Assembly: GCA_015478945.1 (NCBI GenBank)
Contig: JABUQX010117016.1
Coordinates: 1 to 35,000 of the forward strand
Direction: 5' to 3'
Source of the DNA: Trachelipus rathkii
Lineage: Eukaryota; Arthropoda; Malacostraca; Isopoda; Trachelipodidae
Length of the DNA stretch: 35,000 nucleotides
Each line of letters begins with the position of its first letter. Positions within the stretch are counted from its first letter, which is position 1. A program made the translations under genes and the position numbers. The notes beneath the pieces were generated by a model. That model made no database searches, was not told the DNA's origin, and saw nothing but the letters and a program-made list of their open reading frames with translations. This document shows positions 1 through 12,352 of this stretch, piece by piece.

Positions 1-2
1 AT

Positions 3-236
3 ATTTACGATGGGATATGTAAATCCGAACAATTTTTCAGCGATGAGCTCCTTTACCTTCAGGAGATCACCCCCCGAGATATGCGTGAAGACCCATTTCG
101 GGTACCCCGAAGGGGTGGTTACATAAGGGCACAACCCTTAGGGCTGTGCCCCTACAAAGATTTTGTAAGACTTGGAAGATTCTTCAAGAAAACTGATGAA
201 CAATTATTTCAAACATTTAGGAAGTTGCAACAGTAG
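3..236 (+). pseudogene. Unrecognised ORF family, copy 1 (cut by window start)
   Basis: A frame open from base 3 gives about 77 codons before a TAG at 234-236. It contains EITPRDMREDPFRVPRRG and, further on, KDFVRLGRFFKKTDEQLF, which read like real protein. I do not recognise the family. The part around bases 30-130 recurs on the minus strand at about 29220-29345, where the same EITPR/VPRRG region is split between frames. That copy then leads into a DIYAET peptide that copy 1 lacks. Copy 1 departs from copy 2 just after GGGCACA(A/G)CCC, where it has the near-perfect inverted repeat GGGCACAACCC-TTA-GGGCTGTGCCC (107-131). The true start lies outside the window. It could be a transposon gene or a viral relic; no motif decides. 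Confidence 0.45.
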
Positions 237-812
237 AGCTTTGCTTTTGTTAATGAAGAAATGAGAGAATGTCTGACAGAATCAATGTAAAATGAAAAGA
301 CATGTAAAAAGAAATTACAAATTTTCTTTATGATTTTTCTAAACCTGTCAGAGAGCAAATTGTCAGCCAAGTAGATTCATGTTTACTAATCTTTGTGTAA
401 GTCACGTTCCACTTGAAATTTTATTAAAATCTCCTTAAGATGAATTTTGCAAATAAATTTGATATGAAATGAATGACATTGATTTGTTAAAGACTTAGTA
501 TTTCAATTCTGGTCCAAAACGTGCGCTTCTTATAAAAATATATTTCCTTCTTTGAAAAGGCTTTATCATAATTGTCTACCCTTGAAATTGTTCTAAGATC
601 TATAACAGGAAATGGCATTAATTCGTGCCTATCATAGTTGCATAAAGTTTTCTAAGAAATCTCTCAATCATTTTCCGGCTTTAAGATATTATAAACCTGA
701 AGAATTTTTTATATAAATAAAAGACAATATTTTTTTCTAAATACTTAAATTGCTATCTATGTTACAGTACATTATTCTCTTTATTATGGTTATATGGTAA
801 ATATATGAGAGT
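237..812. other. AT-rich spacer, no recognised gene
   Basis: The frame of the preceding ORF continues with isolated stops for about 60 codons (SFAFVNEEMRECLTESM then a stop), so its decayed 3' part may reach roughly base 360. Beyond that I see only AT-rich DNA without a motif, repeat or long frame. Confidence 0.4.
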
Positions 813-814
813 AG

Positions 815-860
815 TATGTGGAGAGTATATATATATATATATATTATGGTATATATATAT

Positions 861-895
<35 letters not shown>
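815..895. repeat. (TA)n microsatellite with G interruptions
   Basis: Alternating TA is broken by TATGGTATAT and preceded by a GAGAGTAGTATGTGGAGAG stretch. It marks the left side of the Tc1 relic. Tc1 elements insert at TA, so insertion into a pre-existing TA tract is possible. I found no matching terminal inverted repeats to prove it. Confidence 0.9.
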
Positions 896-898
<3 letters not shown>

Positions 899-951
899 CA
901 ATACTGTTAAATTAACAAGGGTGATGCAAGAAGGAAGGGTGTAGAAAAGGT

Positions 952-2280
952 TTAAAGAAGATTAATTTTTATTGACAACATGGCCAACATGGTGGATTCT
1001 TCCCCAGAACCGTAGGTTGATAGAGTAGGCCAAGGTGCAGTCAAATGGTCTCGCAGTAGGGCTCGGCGCCCGTCACTGCAAATACAATATTGTTGCAATA
1101 CGTACGGCGACGGCCGCAGGGGGTGTGGGGTCTGTCTCAATACCGTACAACTCCCTCGGCATACGGATGACTGCCTGACACCTTCCTGACATGCTCCTCG
1201 ATGAGTGGAGTGGAGCCCGTCCCGGACAGCACTCGATCCCATATGTCATGCAGTGCCTGTCGCAGGTCCGAGGGTCCGTGGAGGGGGTTTGCAGGATATC
1301 CCACAAATGTTCGATTGGGATGAGGTCCGGACTATACTAGCCACTCCAGCGCCGTAATTTGAACCGTCCTAATGTAGTCGTTCACACATTGGGCCTAGTG
1401 TGGTCTTGTATTGTCGTGTATTAGGATGAAAGAGTCACCGATGTAAAGGCAATGGCATTACATATGGTTCGAGGATGTCTGCGATATACATTTACTAGCT
1501 TGGGGAGAGCGCCTCCCAACGAAGATGCGACCTGCAGACCCCTGATAGGTAGATACCTCCCCAGACCATAACCGCGGACTCACCTCCAAACGGCGTACCC
1601 GCAGCATTACTGCATTGCACGAATCCTCCTCGTCGGTCGTCGGCATACTCAAGCACGCCTATCCGAGGGCAGAGGCAATTTCGACTAGTCCGTAAAGAGC
1701 ACCCAGCCCAATCGTCCCACAGTCCATCGATGTGTTCTCGGGCAAATGCCCGTCGCGCCCTTTGATGTGCCGTGGAGGTGGCTTTATGGCAGGCCTCCGG
1801 GGGCCGGTAATTATGTTCCACCGCAAGGCATCGACGCATTGTATTGTCACTCAACCTAAAAGCGTGCAAATCCGCCAGTTTGCAGATCGCGCCATTGTGC
1901 GGCACCGTAATGCACGCAGACGTATAAATCGGTCTTGAACGGAAGTCGTGGTCGGGGATCATCTTTGTCCCAGCTGGCGATCATGGTTCAGGCCTCCTTG
2001 GTATCGTTGGACCACCCGTGCAAATCGTTGTGTGCGCTACATCTGAACCGTCGACCGCGTACCGGTGCCAAACATCTCTCTTGACAGTTAACCCTACTAT
2101 CCTCTCCATGCGCCATTTGGGAGTCGTTGTATGTGTGAATGATCCCTGTGCTCGATTATACCCCTGCCATACCTACCCCCCACCTCTCCCAGGTCTAGTT
2201 ACGTGGTTTATGTTTTTCCTAAATTTATTCGCGGTGACGGTCCCAATACTGAAGCCAATTCACTGAGGGTGTTTGCGTTA
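952..2280 (-). pseudogene. Tc1/mariner-type transposase relic (DD34E)
   Basis: Tc1 transposases cut and paste a transposon at TA sites through a DDE catalytic triad. The minus strand carries the order expected of the Tc1 group. First come remains of the N-terminal DNA-binding part (about 2280-1800). Then ARRAFAREHID (about 1780-1740) and VLFTD with the first catalytic Asp (codon 1688-1690). Next are GGESAVMVWGG (about 1590-1550) and HDNTRPH with the second Asp (codon 1413-1415). Last is PDLIPIEHLWDIL with the Glu (codon 1310-1312). The D-to-E spacing fits DD34E once one small frameshift near 1335 is allowed for. A TAG (1685-1687) sits directly after the first Asp where Glu is usual, and several frameshifts scatter the protein over three frames, so it is dead. 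No terminal inverted repeats were identified. The GC-richer composition contrasts with the flanks. Confidence 0.85.
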
Positions 2281-2390
2281 CACTGAAGCTGTCTTCTGTG
2301 CTGTAGTGGGGTTTCATGGGGTTAAATTTCTGTTCCTATGAGTGATATTTGCCCTTAGTGGTGAGTTATTTTAGGATGAGAGTAGAGAGA

Positions 2391-2481
<91 letters not shown>
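2391..2481. repeat. (TA)n microsatellite
   Basis: Almost pure TA with one ATGATA break, preceded by GAGAGTAGAGAGAG. It bounds the Tc1 relic on the right. Confidence 0.9.
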
Positions 2482-2483
<2 letters not shown>

Positions 2484-2984
2484 TAAAGGTGCAAGTGACG
2501 TATTTTTGAGTGCTCTGCTGTTTATATTTTTATTTTATTTATTGTTATTATTATTATGTAAAGCTGTGTTTAGTGAAAGTAGTATGTTTTCTACCTTTGT
2601 TCTTTTGTTTTTAATTAAAGTTTATTAAATCATATCAGTTAGTATCCATTTATTAGTTCTTTTAGTGAAGTTCTGCGTGTGGAGTTTTTAAAGATAAGTT
2701 CTAGTTTTAAGTTTTTTTCTTTTCCTCTTGTCAAGTTTTGTGATTGTAGAGTTTTTAGTAAAGTAATCCTTGGGAAAGATGCAAGCTTGAGTTTTATTTT
2801 TTATTATACAAAATGATTTTAATTTAATTCTTAGCATATTAAACTTTTTAATTCCGAGTTTGAAGTGTGTGATCAATCTTTATCCCATTCCTTCTTGTTT
2901 TGTTCCCTTCTTTCTATTTTTATTTTTGCCTGTGAGTGCATGTGAGACTTGACAGATTTGCGGAAAAGTGTTTCTATTAGACTT
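2482..2984. other. T-rich DNA upstream of retrotransposon copy A
   Basis: No gene seen. The stretch GTTTGAAGTGTGTGATCAAT... near 2858 resembles GTGTGAAGTGAATGTTTAAA... near 6470, at a similar distance before copy B. Part of this stretch may therefore be the shared 5' untranslated region of the element. The similarity is weak. Confidence 0.3.
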
Positions 2985-5790
2985 TACCAACATCCGCGCT
3001 TAAAATCTAACTCTGCTTCCGTGGAATACCACCTCTCTAACTTAACCCTAATCTGCTCTTGTCTGAGACTCTGCCAGACGATCTGCTAAGAATTCATTCT
3101 AACTAGTTTAATATCCAACCAGGTCACCCTATTTCATAATTTTCAAGGCCGTGGTGCAAGTGAGGCGTGCCTATAAACACTCCTTTGTACTGTCTCCCGT
3201 GAATCTCGAATTCCCAATTTCGATGTTCGTGGGCCTAAAACTTTCTTCTAATCTTGTGCTTCTAAGTTCAATGCCCTCCCAACAGGACAGACTGCGACTT
3301 TTTTTGAATCCCACTACTTCCCAAATTTGAGACTGCCGGCATCTTTTCATCCAAAATACTGAGGTGCTCTATATAGGGAACTTCAACAGTAAAGAGCAAA
3401 CACTGAATGGTTGGGATCCTCATACTGATTTTAGGGGGAGAGGCCACAAACCATCAGCATCTAAATTGATCTGGATGCACTAACAAAGAACTAACACATT
3501 CTGGACATTCAACTACCCCAAACATACTTGATCTATAGCCACTCATCTGTCTTCTTTTATAAAAATAACCACTCTCTCTTTAGCTACTAATTCGCAAACT
3601 GCACATTCCCTTTACACTTCCATTACTTTTATATCTGTCCCTGCCCCAAAAGTGCCTTTCTGGTACTCGTGGACTAAATATCATGGTATTTTGCATCACG
3701 CTAACTATAATTGAATGCACCAAGTTCGGGGCCTCTGCGACGCCGGCCTCCGCCGACAAGTGGTGGAGCCGTAGAATTCAAGTTGATGGATGAGCGCGGG
3801 TCTCATTCCTTCTTCAACTAAATCTTTCTCCCCTCATAATCCATGTCTTCGATCGTATTTGCCCTCGGGCCGTCTGTGCTGTATAGACAGTACACACTGG
3901 AAGTGGAAAATGCCCTCTTATCACCTCTGCTAATTTTCATTCAACTAGAAATCGTTGCAGGAATACCTTACTGAGTTTGGCGGCTTTCATCAACGAAAGT
4001 ACCCAACCTCCTTGCTCTCCTTACTGACAAATCTTCTCTTCTGGCCTCTGCCAAAAACATCTCCAACAAAATCCTAAAAATCTATCTTTTCTCCTCTCTT
4101 ATTCGCTCTGGATGGTTTTCGTTGCTGACTCTCCAACTGAAAAGGCCAATCTCTTCTGGCCTCCTATTTTCTAACTCAACCCTGGGCGATTCTCTCATTC
4201 CACCTCCTCCTCCTTCTCTTCTCAGGTATCCTATGCCTTGGCTGAGATTACATTTGATAGGGTGTATAGGCTCCTGAAATTCGCGAACGTTAGGTGCTGG
4301 TGGGTGGCTCCATTTCATTCCTTCCCGGTGCTTTGAGGGAGTTTGCTTCTCTGAACCTAACCTCGCCTCTCGTTCAACTATATTCATGCCTCAATACTAG
4401 CACTTTCCCTCTCAGTCTTGGAAACGCGCAAATGTCCAACATATTCCGAAAAGCAAAAAGCCAATTGATCCTTCAACTATCGTCTAGTCTCCAACTCTTA
4501 AAAATTCTATTTAAGACTTCGAAACCCTTCTCAATCCCTTACTTAGACCATCTGAATCTCTATTCCCTTTCTTTCCGATCGCCAAAGTACGGCTTTTCAG
4601 CGTTCGAGGTCTACTGGTATTATACTTTCCTATCTAACAGCTTTATGGTTTTCCGTCTTTAACGATGGTTCTATTCTTGTGGTGTTGCTTTTTTTATGTC
4701 CAAACCATTTGACTGGGTATGGCACTCGTCACTGATCTCCACCCTCCTTTGGGCTTCCTCCTTCTCTTGCTTACTATGTCTAGCTTTTCAATCAAATGCT
4801 CAAATCGTTCGTTTTTGATGGCACTTTTTTTTCTCTGTCAATAGTGGTGTTCCCTAAGGTTCTGTCTTCTTATCTTCACTTATTCTTACTTTTCACGATC
4901 TTCTCACCTAGTATCTTACCCACTCATATGCCGTGATGATGACTCGACCTTCTTCAACTCATTTTTACCCCTGCCCTCTTTACTTCCTTAGAATTGCCTC
5001 CGGTCCTACCTTCCTGATTCTAGCCTTCTCTCTTGATCTGGGATAGGAATTCGGTGGGTCGGGGACAATCCCTTTAGAAATTTACGATTCTTTAAAAACC
5101 CAACATCTACAAATCTCCCTCTCTAAGACACACCTTCTAACTTTCTCCTATCTCTTCTCTTTCGACGGTTCTCTGTCTCTCCTGTTGACAATATAAACAT
5201 CCTTGGCCTTAACATAAAAACAAAAATGTCTTGAAGCCTCACATCACAACGGCTGCTAGGGCGGCTCCTAAGAAAACCCGGGAGCTCTGCTTAGACTGGT
5301 GAGATTCTTTTTTCCTGCTCACAGTTACTCCAGCTATGGTGGCCATCCGCCCCAAAGTGGGAGTACTGTTTCCTCATCTGGGGCCTGTGTCAATTGAAAG
5401 CTCTTTTGATAGGGTCGTCAAAGCAAAAGACTTATAAACTGTCCTATACTTTCATTGACCCTCTATCTTGCGGCGCGATGTTGGTGGTTTATCTCTTTCG
5501 ATAGGTGCCGCATCACCGTTTCTCGGCACTCCCGTCGCGTCGTCACCATGACGCAGCTGGCGCTGTGCTTCCGGCGCTTCATGAAGCTTTGTGTTGATAT
5601 TAGCGAACCGAGATTAGTTCACATGGTGCCTCTTCTTTTCCCGTGCCAATCTCCTGTTCCCAGTTTGAATTCCTCTTCCCATCTCTCCTCTGTGTTTCCT
5701 CTACTCCAATTCTAATCTCCTCACTTTAAAAAGCTCAGTTCAAAAGCCTTTCATCTGGTAATTTCCAAGCTAGTTGAATTTTTGAGCTTT
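2985..5790 (+). pseudogene. Jockey-group non-LTR retrotransposon, ORF2 relic, copy A
   Basis: The ORF2 protein of such elements nicks DNA with an AP endonuclease and reverse-transcribes its RNA at the nick. Copy A shows the expected order in broken frames. The N-terminal endonuclease begins at the NIR block (about 2990). GNFN, usually GDFN, lies near 3378-3390. RT finger and palm pieces follow: IPKSKKPIDPS (about 4445), YGFSAF (about 4588) and FDWVWH (about 4708). SGVP-stop-GSV is at 4843-4866, with CAA changed to TAA. The catalytic YADD region is at 4927-4940, split by a 2-base insertion. The C-terminal LRRDVG-type block lies near 5465, and the end is near 5720-5790, before a (TA)n tract. 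Small indels occur throughout. It aligns end to end with copies B and C on the same strand, so the family is multicopy. The Jockey assignment rests on motif recognition, not on a tree. Confidence 0.85.
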
Positions 5791-5841
5791 AAACAATTCC
5801 TTTAATAGGGCTTTGCCCGTGAGAGTGGTGGTGAAAACTGT

Positions 5842-5865
5842 AAATATATATATATGAGTATGGGG

Positions 5866-5903
<38 letters not shown>

Positions 5904-5990
5904 GTATATATATATAGTATGTAGATATATGAGAGTATAGAGAGATATATAGTATATAAGTAAGTATGGTAAAGGCATATATATGTAGTG
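5842..5990. repeat. (TA)n tract with GA-type interruptions
   Basis: TA runs alternate with GTATGGGGAGG, GTATGTAGATATATGAGAG and similar G-bearing breaks. It begins right after the 3' end of retrotransposon copy A and could derive from a simple-repeat tail of the element. Confidence 0.85.
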
Positions 5991-6689
5991 TGCTTTTAGA
6001 CTATGTGCTGTGATAGGGTTGTGTTTTTACTTCGGAGCCCAAATAGCTGATTAACGTTCTCATAATGTTTTAGCTATCTTCCCACAGGTGTTTGTTCTCA
6101 TATTGCGCCTCCATTTCTTTAATTGTTTCTTTACCTATTATGGTTTTTAATATTTAAGAAAATATATTATACGAAAAAAAGATAAGTTATTCGCTTTTAA
6201 TTTTTGTTTTTGAAACTACAGCCATAAGTTTTCAGATAGTTGCAGTTAGTTTTCAATTGCGAATAATGCGTAGCTTAGATAGTACCATTGTAGCATTTTC
6301 CTTTCTGTCTTTTTAATCCTTTAGTTTTTAGTAAGCCTCATTTTATTTATTTTAAAAAAAAAAGGGTTTTTTTCACTATTATTACGGTATTTATTATTAT
6401 TATTTAATTTATAAAATATTTAATTGTAATTTTTTGAATAATTGCAATATTTTTAAATTTGTTAGGGGTGTGAAGTGAATGTTTAAACCCCTTCTTGTAT
6501 TTCTTCAAATTTTACACATTATTGAAAACATTAGTTCTTAAGTTACTTAATCATCACATTTTTTTAGTGAGGGAATACCTAATCTGATTTTAACTTTCTG
6601 GATTCTTTATTCTATTCGAGCCTTTGCCTGTTATTTCTTTGCTGTGGTTCTTACAGTGGATGCACTCGGTAACAGGCGGGCTTTTATTC
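5991..6689. other. AT-rich spacer before retrotransposon copy B
   Basis: No gene seen. It contains poly-A and poly-T runs (about 6350-6370), ATTATT stretches and, from about 6580, moderately GC-richer DNA that may be the 5' untranslated region of copy B. The short frames here carry no recognisable motif. Confidence 0.4.
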
Positions 6690-9570
6690 CACTTTGACAA
6701 TATCCATTGCGCCATTTCAACTTGCATCTGTGGAATCAATTTCCTAACTTCTAACCCTAACCTTTTGCTCTTGTCTGAGCCCCAGATGGCTAGGAATTCA
6801 TCCTTCAACAAGTTTAATATATCCAACTATACTTTATTTCACTTCTCTGCCCAAAGGTGGAAGTAAGGTATGCCTATAAACATAAACACTTAAACACGTC
6901 TTCGAGAATCTCTTGAATTCATTCAACCCTGATGTTCTGTGGCTTAAAAATCTTCTTCCCTTACTACAATAATCTTAAAAAGTTTCTCTGCTACTGTTCT
7001 CCTTAACAGAACAGATTTCACGCCCTTTTTTGAATACCTTCCTACTTCTCACGAGAGTTATATCCTCTCATCCAAATACTGAGGTCCCTCTATTTAGGGA
7101 TTTCAATGTACGCAACACTGACTGGTTGGGGTCCCTCTCTCATACTGACTTAGGGTAATATGTCGAATCTGGCTAGCATTCCCTGTAACGATCTGGAGCA
7201 AATCCACTAAAGAACACACACATCTCCCGGACGTCCTCCCAAACAAAATTCTCAAACACACTTGATCTATGTTTCACCTCACTCAGTCCTTCCTATAAAT
7301 GTCACCACCTCTGCTCCTAAGCTGGTAAACTGATCACAACCTTATAACCCTTAATTTAATACTTTCTCTCCAAACAGCCCTAGGTCCTGCCCTCCTACGC
7401 ATTTTTTTCTTCTCAAGTAATTAAACTGACAATTGAACACCTGCTCTGTGACGCTTCGACTTTGCCGATATGAGCTGTAATCGTTGATGGATGAGCGGAA
7501 GTTCATTCCTTCTCTTCAACCAAATCTTCTCCTCATAACCATGGCCCGACGTGGCTGTTCGGGCCATCTGGTGGCTATATTAAAGTAAAAGAATGGGAAT
7601 GGAAAATTCTCGGGTTCTCTATCATTTGTTAATTTTCATTCTGCGAGAAACATGCAGGGATACTTTACGTAGTGCTGGCTTTAACAAACGAGTGTGCCAA
7701 CCTCTTTGAGCCTCATTGACAAATCTTTCGGCATCTTGCCAAAAACATCTCGCCAACTTCTTGTAAAATCTGGGCCCTTCCTCCCTTCTATCTGCTCTAT
7801 TTGCCTCCTAAGCTGCTAACACCTCTCCAACTGAAAAAAATAAATTCTGGCCTCCTATTTTCCTAACTTCACCTGACGATCGGCATTCCCCTATCTCCTC
7901 CTCCTTCTTCTCCTCCTCAGTGTCCTTGCATTTCCTTATGCCTGTGATTGCCATTCTGATCGCGTGCTGCCCTTGGGTGGAAATCTACTAATCCTGCTTT
8001 TAGAAGAAGCAGGCCCTGACATTTACCCCCGAGTTTGGTGAGGTAGCATGCTTCCAAGCATCCCCACCTCGCTCAACTATATTCTCTATGACGCTCAACA
8101 CTAACACTTTTCCTCAGTGCCGGGAAGCAAGTCGTGCACATGTCCTACAACCTGATCTTGAAAAAGGAAGTGCCCCTGATCCTTCCTAACTATCGCAATA
8201 TAGTTCTTTACTTCTATTCTTAGCCCAAGATCTGAAACCCCTTCTCAACTCATTTCTTAGATTATCTGGAATCAATCATTTCCTTCCGATCGCCGTGCGC
8301 CTTTCGGCTCGAGGTTCAATGGGCGATATACTTCCTATCTTACTGATTTATGGCTTCCGCCCTTAGGAAACCGTCTCATGGTGGATGACTTGACTGCATG
8401 GGTGATCATGTCACTGCTCTCCAAGCTCCTCCTTTTGGTTTCTCCCTTCTCTGCATTTATATGCCCTGTGGGGCTTTTCTTTCAATCACAAATATCATGC
8501 TGCTGACAAATATACTCTCTTCCTGTCATTAGTGTTCCTTTCTGTGTCTAAGTTCCTATTCTCTTCATTTTCTTATTCCGTACTTTTCGCTTAATAGATC
8601 TTCTCACCTTGCAAATACTTAACTCTATTCACTCATGGGCCGATGGTTCTTTTAATCCTCATTCTCTAAACCCGCCTCCCAATTCTTGCCTCTTTCTTTC
8701 TTTACTTAGAACTGCCTCTCGCCGTCTTAACCCTTTCCGATCTCCTCTTACTCAAGCCAGATCTGGATAGAATTTCCGGCCGTCCAACCTGTGAAGTTCA
8801 ACCCTTTAAAAACTCAACTCCTACAAATCTCAACCCTGTGAAATTCAATTTTTTAAAAACCTAACTTCTACACATCTCCTTCCTTTTCTTTCATTAGCTT
8901 TTCTATTCCCTTTCATTTACATATAATTTTTTTCCCTGCTGACAAATTAGTAAACATCCCTTGCCTTAACATGAAACAAAAAAATGTCTTAAACCCCTGC
9001 AACATTAATGAGCAAGTAGGCGGTCTCCAAAGTGCTGAAACTGGGAGTTCCCTGCCTAGACTTGCGAGACTTTTTTTTTCCTCTTTCTCAGATTAGTGCT
9101 TCCAGCCAGCAAGGGCCCTCATCCGCCTTTGTATGGAGTACTCTGCTCTCATATCTGGGGGCTCCGCTTCACCTGGCTTTTGATAGGCCGAGTCAAAGCG
9201 TAAATTCTGTAACCCTGCCCGTACTTTCCAGTTCACTTGACCCCTCTATCCTTGCGGCGAGATGTTGGTGCTTTATCTCTTTCTATAGGTACCTTAGCGG
9301 CAAGTGCCGAGGGAGCTTATCACTTGCGTACCTCCACCTTACGTCGCCCTCGTAGAACTAGGGGTGCTGTGTCTGCACGAGTTTTGTTGATGGTAACCCA
9401 GGCTAGTCTTTGCTGCGGTGCTTATTTCTTTCCTGCCATCTGTTCTGTGGAATTTTCTTCTATCTTCTGTGTTTCCTGCCAAATTTAATCTCCCACTTCA
9501 AAGCCTGCGTTTGTGCTCATCTTCCAAGGCTAATTTACTTTTTAGTTGTTGACTTCCCGAGGCGCAACAC
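6690..9570 (+). pseudogene. Jockey-group non-LTR retrotransposon, ORF2 relic, copy B
   Basis: Same element as copies A and C. The N-terminal endonuclease start is clear from about 6705 (LTSNPNLLLLSEPQMARNSS, about 6748-6810, then FNISNYTLFH). The DFN endonuclease motif is near 7105, in RDFNV. The RT region spans about 8100-8700. The palm motif that should read YADD is SWADG (8633-8647), so the Tyr and the second catalytic Asp are substituted. The C-terminal block LRRDVGALSLSIGT lies near 9250-9295 and RTRGAVSARVLLM near 9355. The 3' end is [10 protein letters not shown] (about 9492-9520), followed by (TA)n. Frameshifts are frequent. This is the most complete 3' end of the three copies. The product is not functional. 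Confidence 0.85.
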
Positions 9571-9584
9571 CATCTCTGCAACCC

Positions 9585-9976
<392 letters not shown>

Positions 9977-9988
9977 TAAATATCAACC

Positions 9989-10545
<557 letters not shown>

Positions 10546-10577
10546 TAATGGGACTATGTAAAGCTATAATTATAATG

Positions 10578-10579
<2 letters not shown>

Positions 10580-10611
<32 letters not shown>

Positions 10612-10710
10612 AAGAGAAAGATATATATATAAGTTAGTATATATATATAGTTATATATATATATATATATGGGAGCATATGGGTTGCCTATATATATATA
10701 TATAGTTATT
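10580..10710. repeat. (TA)n tract with G-bearing interruptions
   Basis: TA blocks are broken by AAAGAAGAGAAAG, AAGTTAG and GGGAGCATATGGG. All breaks but one or two bases are A or G on the + strand. Confidence 0.85.
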
Positions 10711-10744
10711 TACTTAATCATCGCCCTTACTGCGCAAGACCTGT

Positions 10745-11639
10745 TTTAAAGATAAATGTGGCAGCTTATCGCTGGTGGCGATTTGTGTAAAGAACACTGG
10801 CCAGTCTCTATGATGTCCGGTAATCCTGCTTCTGATGAGAGTTTCGAGCCTAAATTTATATTTTTGGCAAAGTCGTTTAATGAATACCAGAGGTCGTAGA
10901 AAGATGATTTGAATATCGATTTAATATAATAATCTGATAGTTCTGCAAAATAAAGAAATGATTCAACGATCATTTGGTTATTCTCCTGAGTTCGAACTTC
11001 CCGGCCTCGAACACGAAAACCCCGTCACCCTTGAAAGCTGGCTTTTTAGAAGACGTGAGTTCGCCTCTACTTAACCTACTTTGGAGACGTAGCGTCGCCC
11101 TCGGAACCAAACAGCCAAACTCCCGGAGCTTGGGAATAGTCAAGCAGTGACTTGGTTTGATCAGCTATTCGAAACCTTGGCAGCGATAATTGTAGTAATG
11201 AGTGCGGTGCGGCTTAGCCAAGCCTAAACGTCGTCGACCTGCTAATTGCTGGTTTTTCCCTGACCTTGACTCATAATTTGCACTCGGCTTCAAAATCAAT
11301 TGACGCTAGGAAAACCAAATCAACGGATGACGTGATCAAATTCCTGCCCAAAAGCCTCTCTGACTTCAAAACTGCCCGCCGTGACCACAGAGACCTAATT
11401 TGACTCATCAAGCGTCAATAACCAAATTTGCGCAAATGTTGCTTTTGCAAAAATCCGTTTGAAAATATTTCGGCCGTCAGGCCGCGTCCCTCAATACGAC
11501 GCCATGGTCTTTATATTGACTAGCTGCGGTTTTTCAATCACTTTCTGGGTGCCCAATTAGGATCCATTGTTTATCAATTTTGGCCCTCATATTCCACTTC
11601 CTGACAAGATACCACAAGAAAGAATTTTGAAAATGAATG
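10745..11639 (+). other. Degraded coding-like DNA, family not recognised
   Basis: Base composition is higher in GC than the surroundings. One + strand frame is open for about 60 codons (11219-11400) and contains KSTDDVIKFLPKSLSDFKTA and RRDHRDLI before TGA. It continues in broken form as LIKRQ and KCCFCKNPF. An earlier piece, SPEFELPGLEHENPVTLESW, lies near 10985-11045. The sense of coding DNA comes from the polar, low-repeat composition; I cannot assign a domain. A gag-like protein of a retroelement is one possibility. A short minus-strand frame (10746-10973) crosses the first part and has no recognisable motif. Confidence 0.25.
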
Positions 11640-11640
11640 G

Positions 11641-11671
<31 letters not shown>

Positions 11672-12112
11672 AATAATAACATGGTTTAATAATAATAATA
11701 ATAATAATCATTAACAATACAATATTAATTTATTAATTTATAATATAATATCTAAAAATTTCAAACAAATAATTTTATACACACAATAATAACAATAATA
11801 ACACGAATACTACTACTACTAATAACATTTACTAATAACAATAATAATAATATTTAATGGATAGATCACTGAGAAACGAGCGCTCAAGATCAAAACTATT
11901 AATTAATATTTATAATTTTATGAATTACAATTTATTTAATCTAACTTCATACTGGTATTTAATACTAATAATATATAATAATAACAATTAATTATAATGA
12001 ATAATTATCAATTAATGTACTAATTTAATAACAACAATAATTAACAATTAAAAATAACAAAATTATCAATTAATAACAATAATACACTTAATAATAACAA
12101 TACTGTTAGCTG
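11640..12112. repeat. (AAT)n-type trinucleotide region
   Basis: Perfect and imperfect AAT/ATA runs (11641-11672, 11688-11710) decay into AAC/ACA/ATTA variants up to 12112. It is the 5' member of an AAT-then-GAA order repeated at 17695-17950. Confidence 0.85.
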
Positions 12113-12335
12113 ATGCTAGCCAGCTGAATAGGCTGTACAGCCAGCTGAAGAATAGCGAAATAAAGGAAATAGCAGAAGAGCCAGATTTGAATACAGAAGA
12201 AGAAGGAAGGAAAAATGGGTAGATAGTTGGGGCCAGCTAGCCAGCGAAGCCAGCTGAAGGTTGAAGAAGAAGAAGAAGCAGCCAAAGAATGCTTGACAGA
12301 AGAAGAAGCTGAAGAAGAAGAAGAAGAACAAAGAA
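12113..12335. repeat. Polypurine (GAA)n with CCAGCTGAAG units
   Basis: GAA/AGAAG runs are interspersed with repeated GCCAGCTGAAG. The same combination of GAA runs and CAGC(T)GAA units appears at 13380-13530 and 17835-17950. Translation of the opposite strand gives only Phe/Leu-rich low complexity. Confidence 0.85.
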
Positions 12336-12352
12336 ATAGTTAGACTTGAGTA

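Noticed and set aside
3..236. Unknown ORF family considered as an endogenous DNA virus gene
   Set aside because: No motif identified that would support a viral assignment; left as unrecognised.
4082..4387. 101-codon minus-strand frame
   Set aside because: Antisense of the RT region of retrotransposon copy A.
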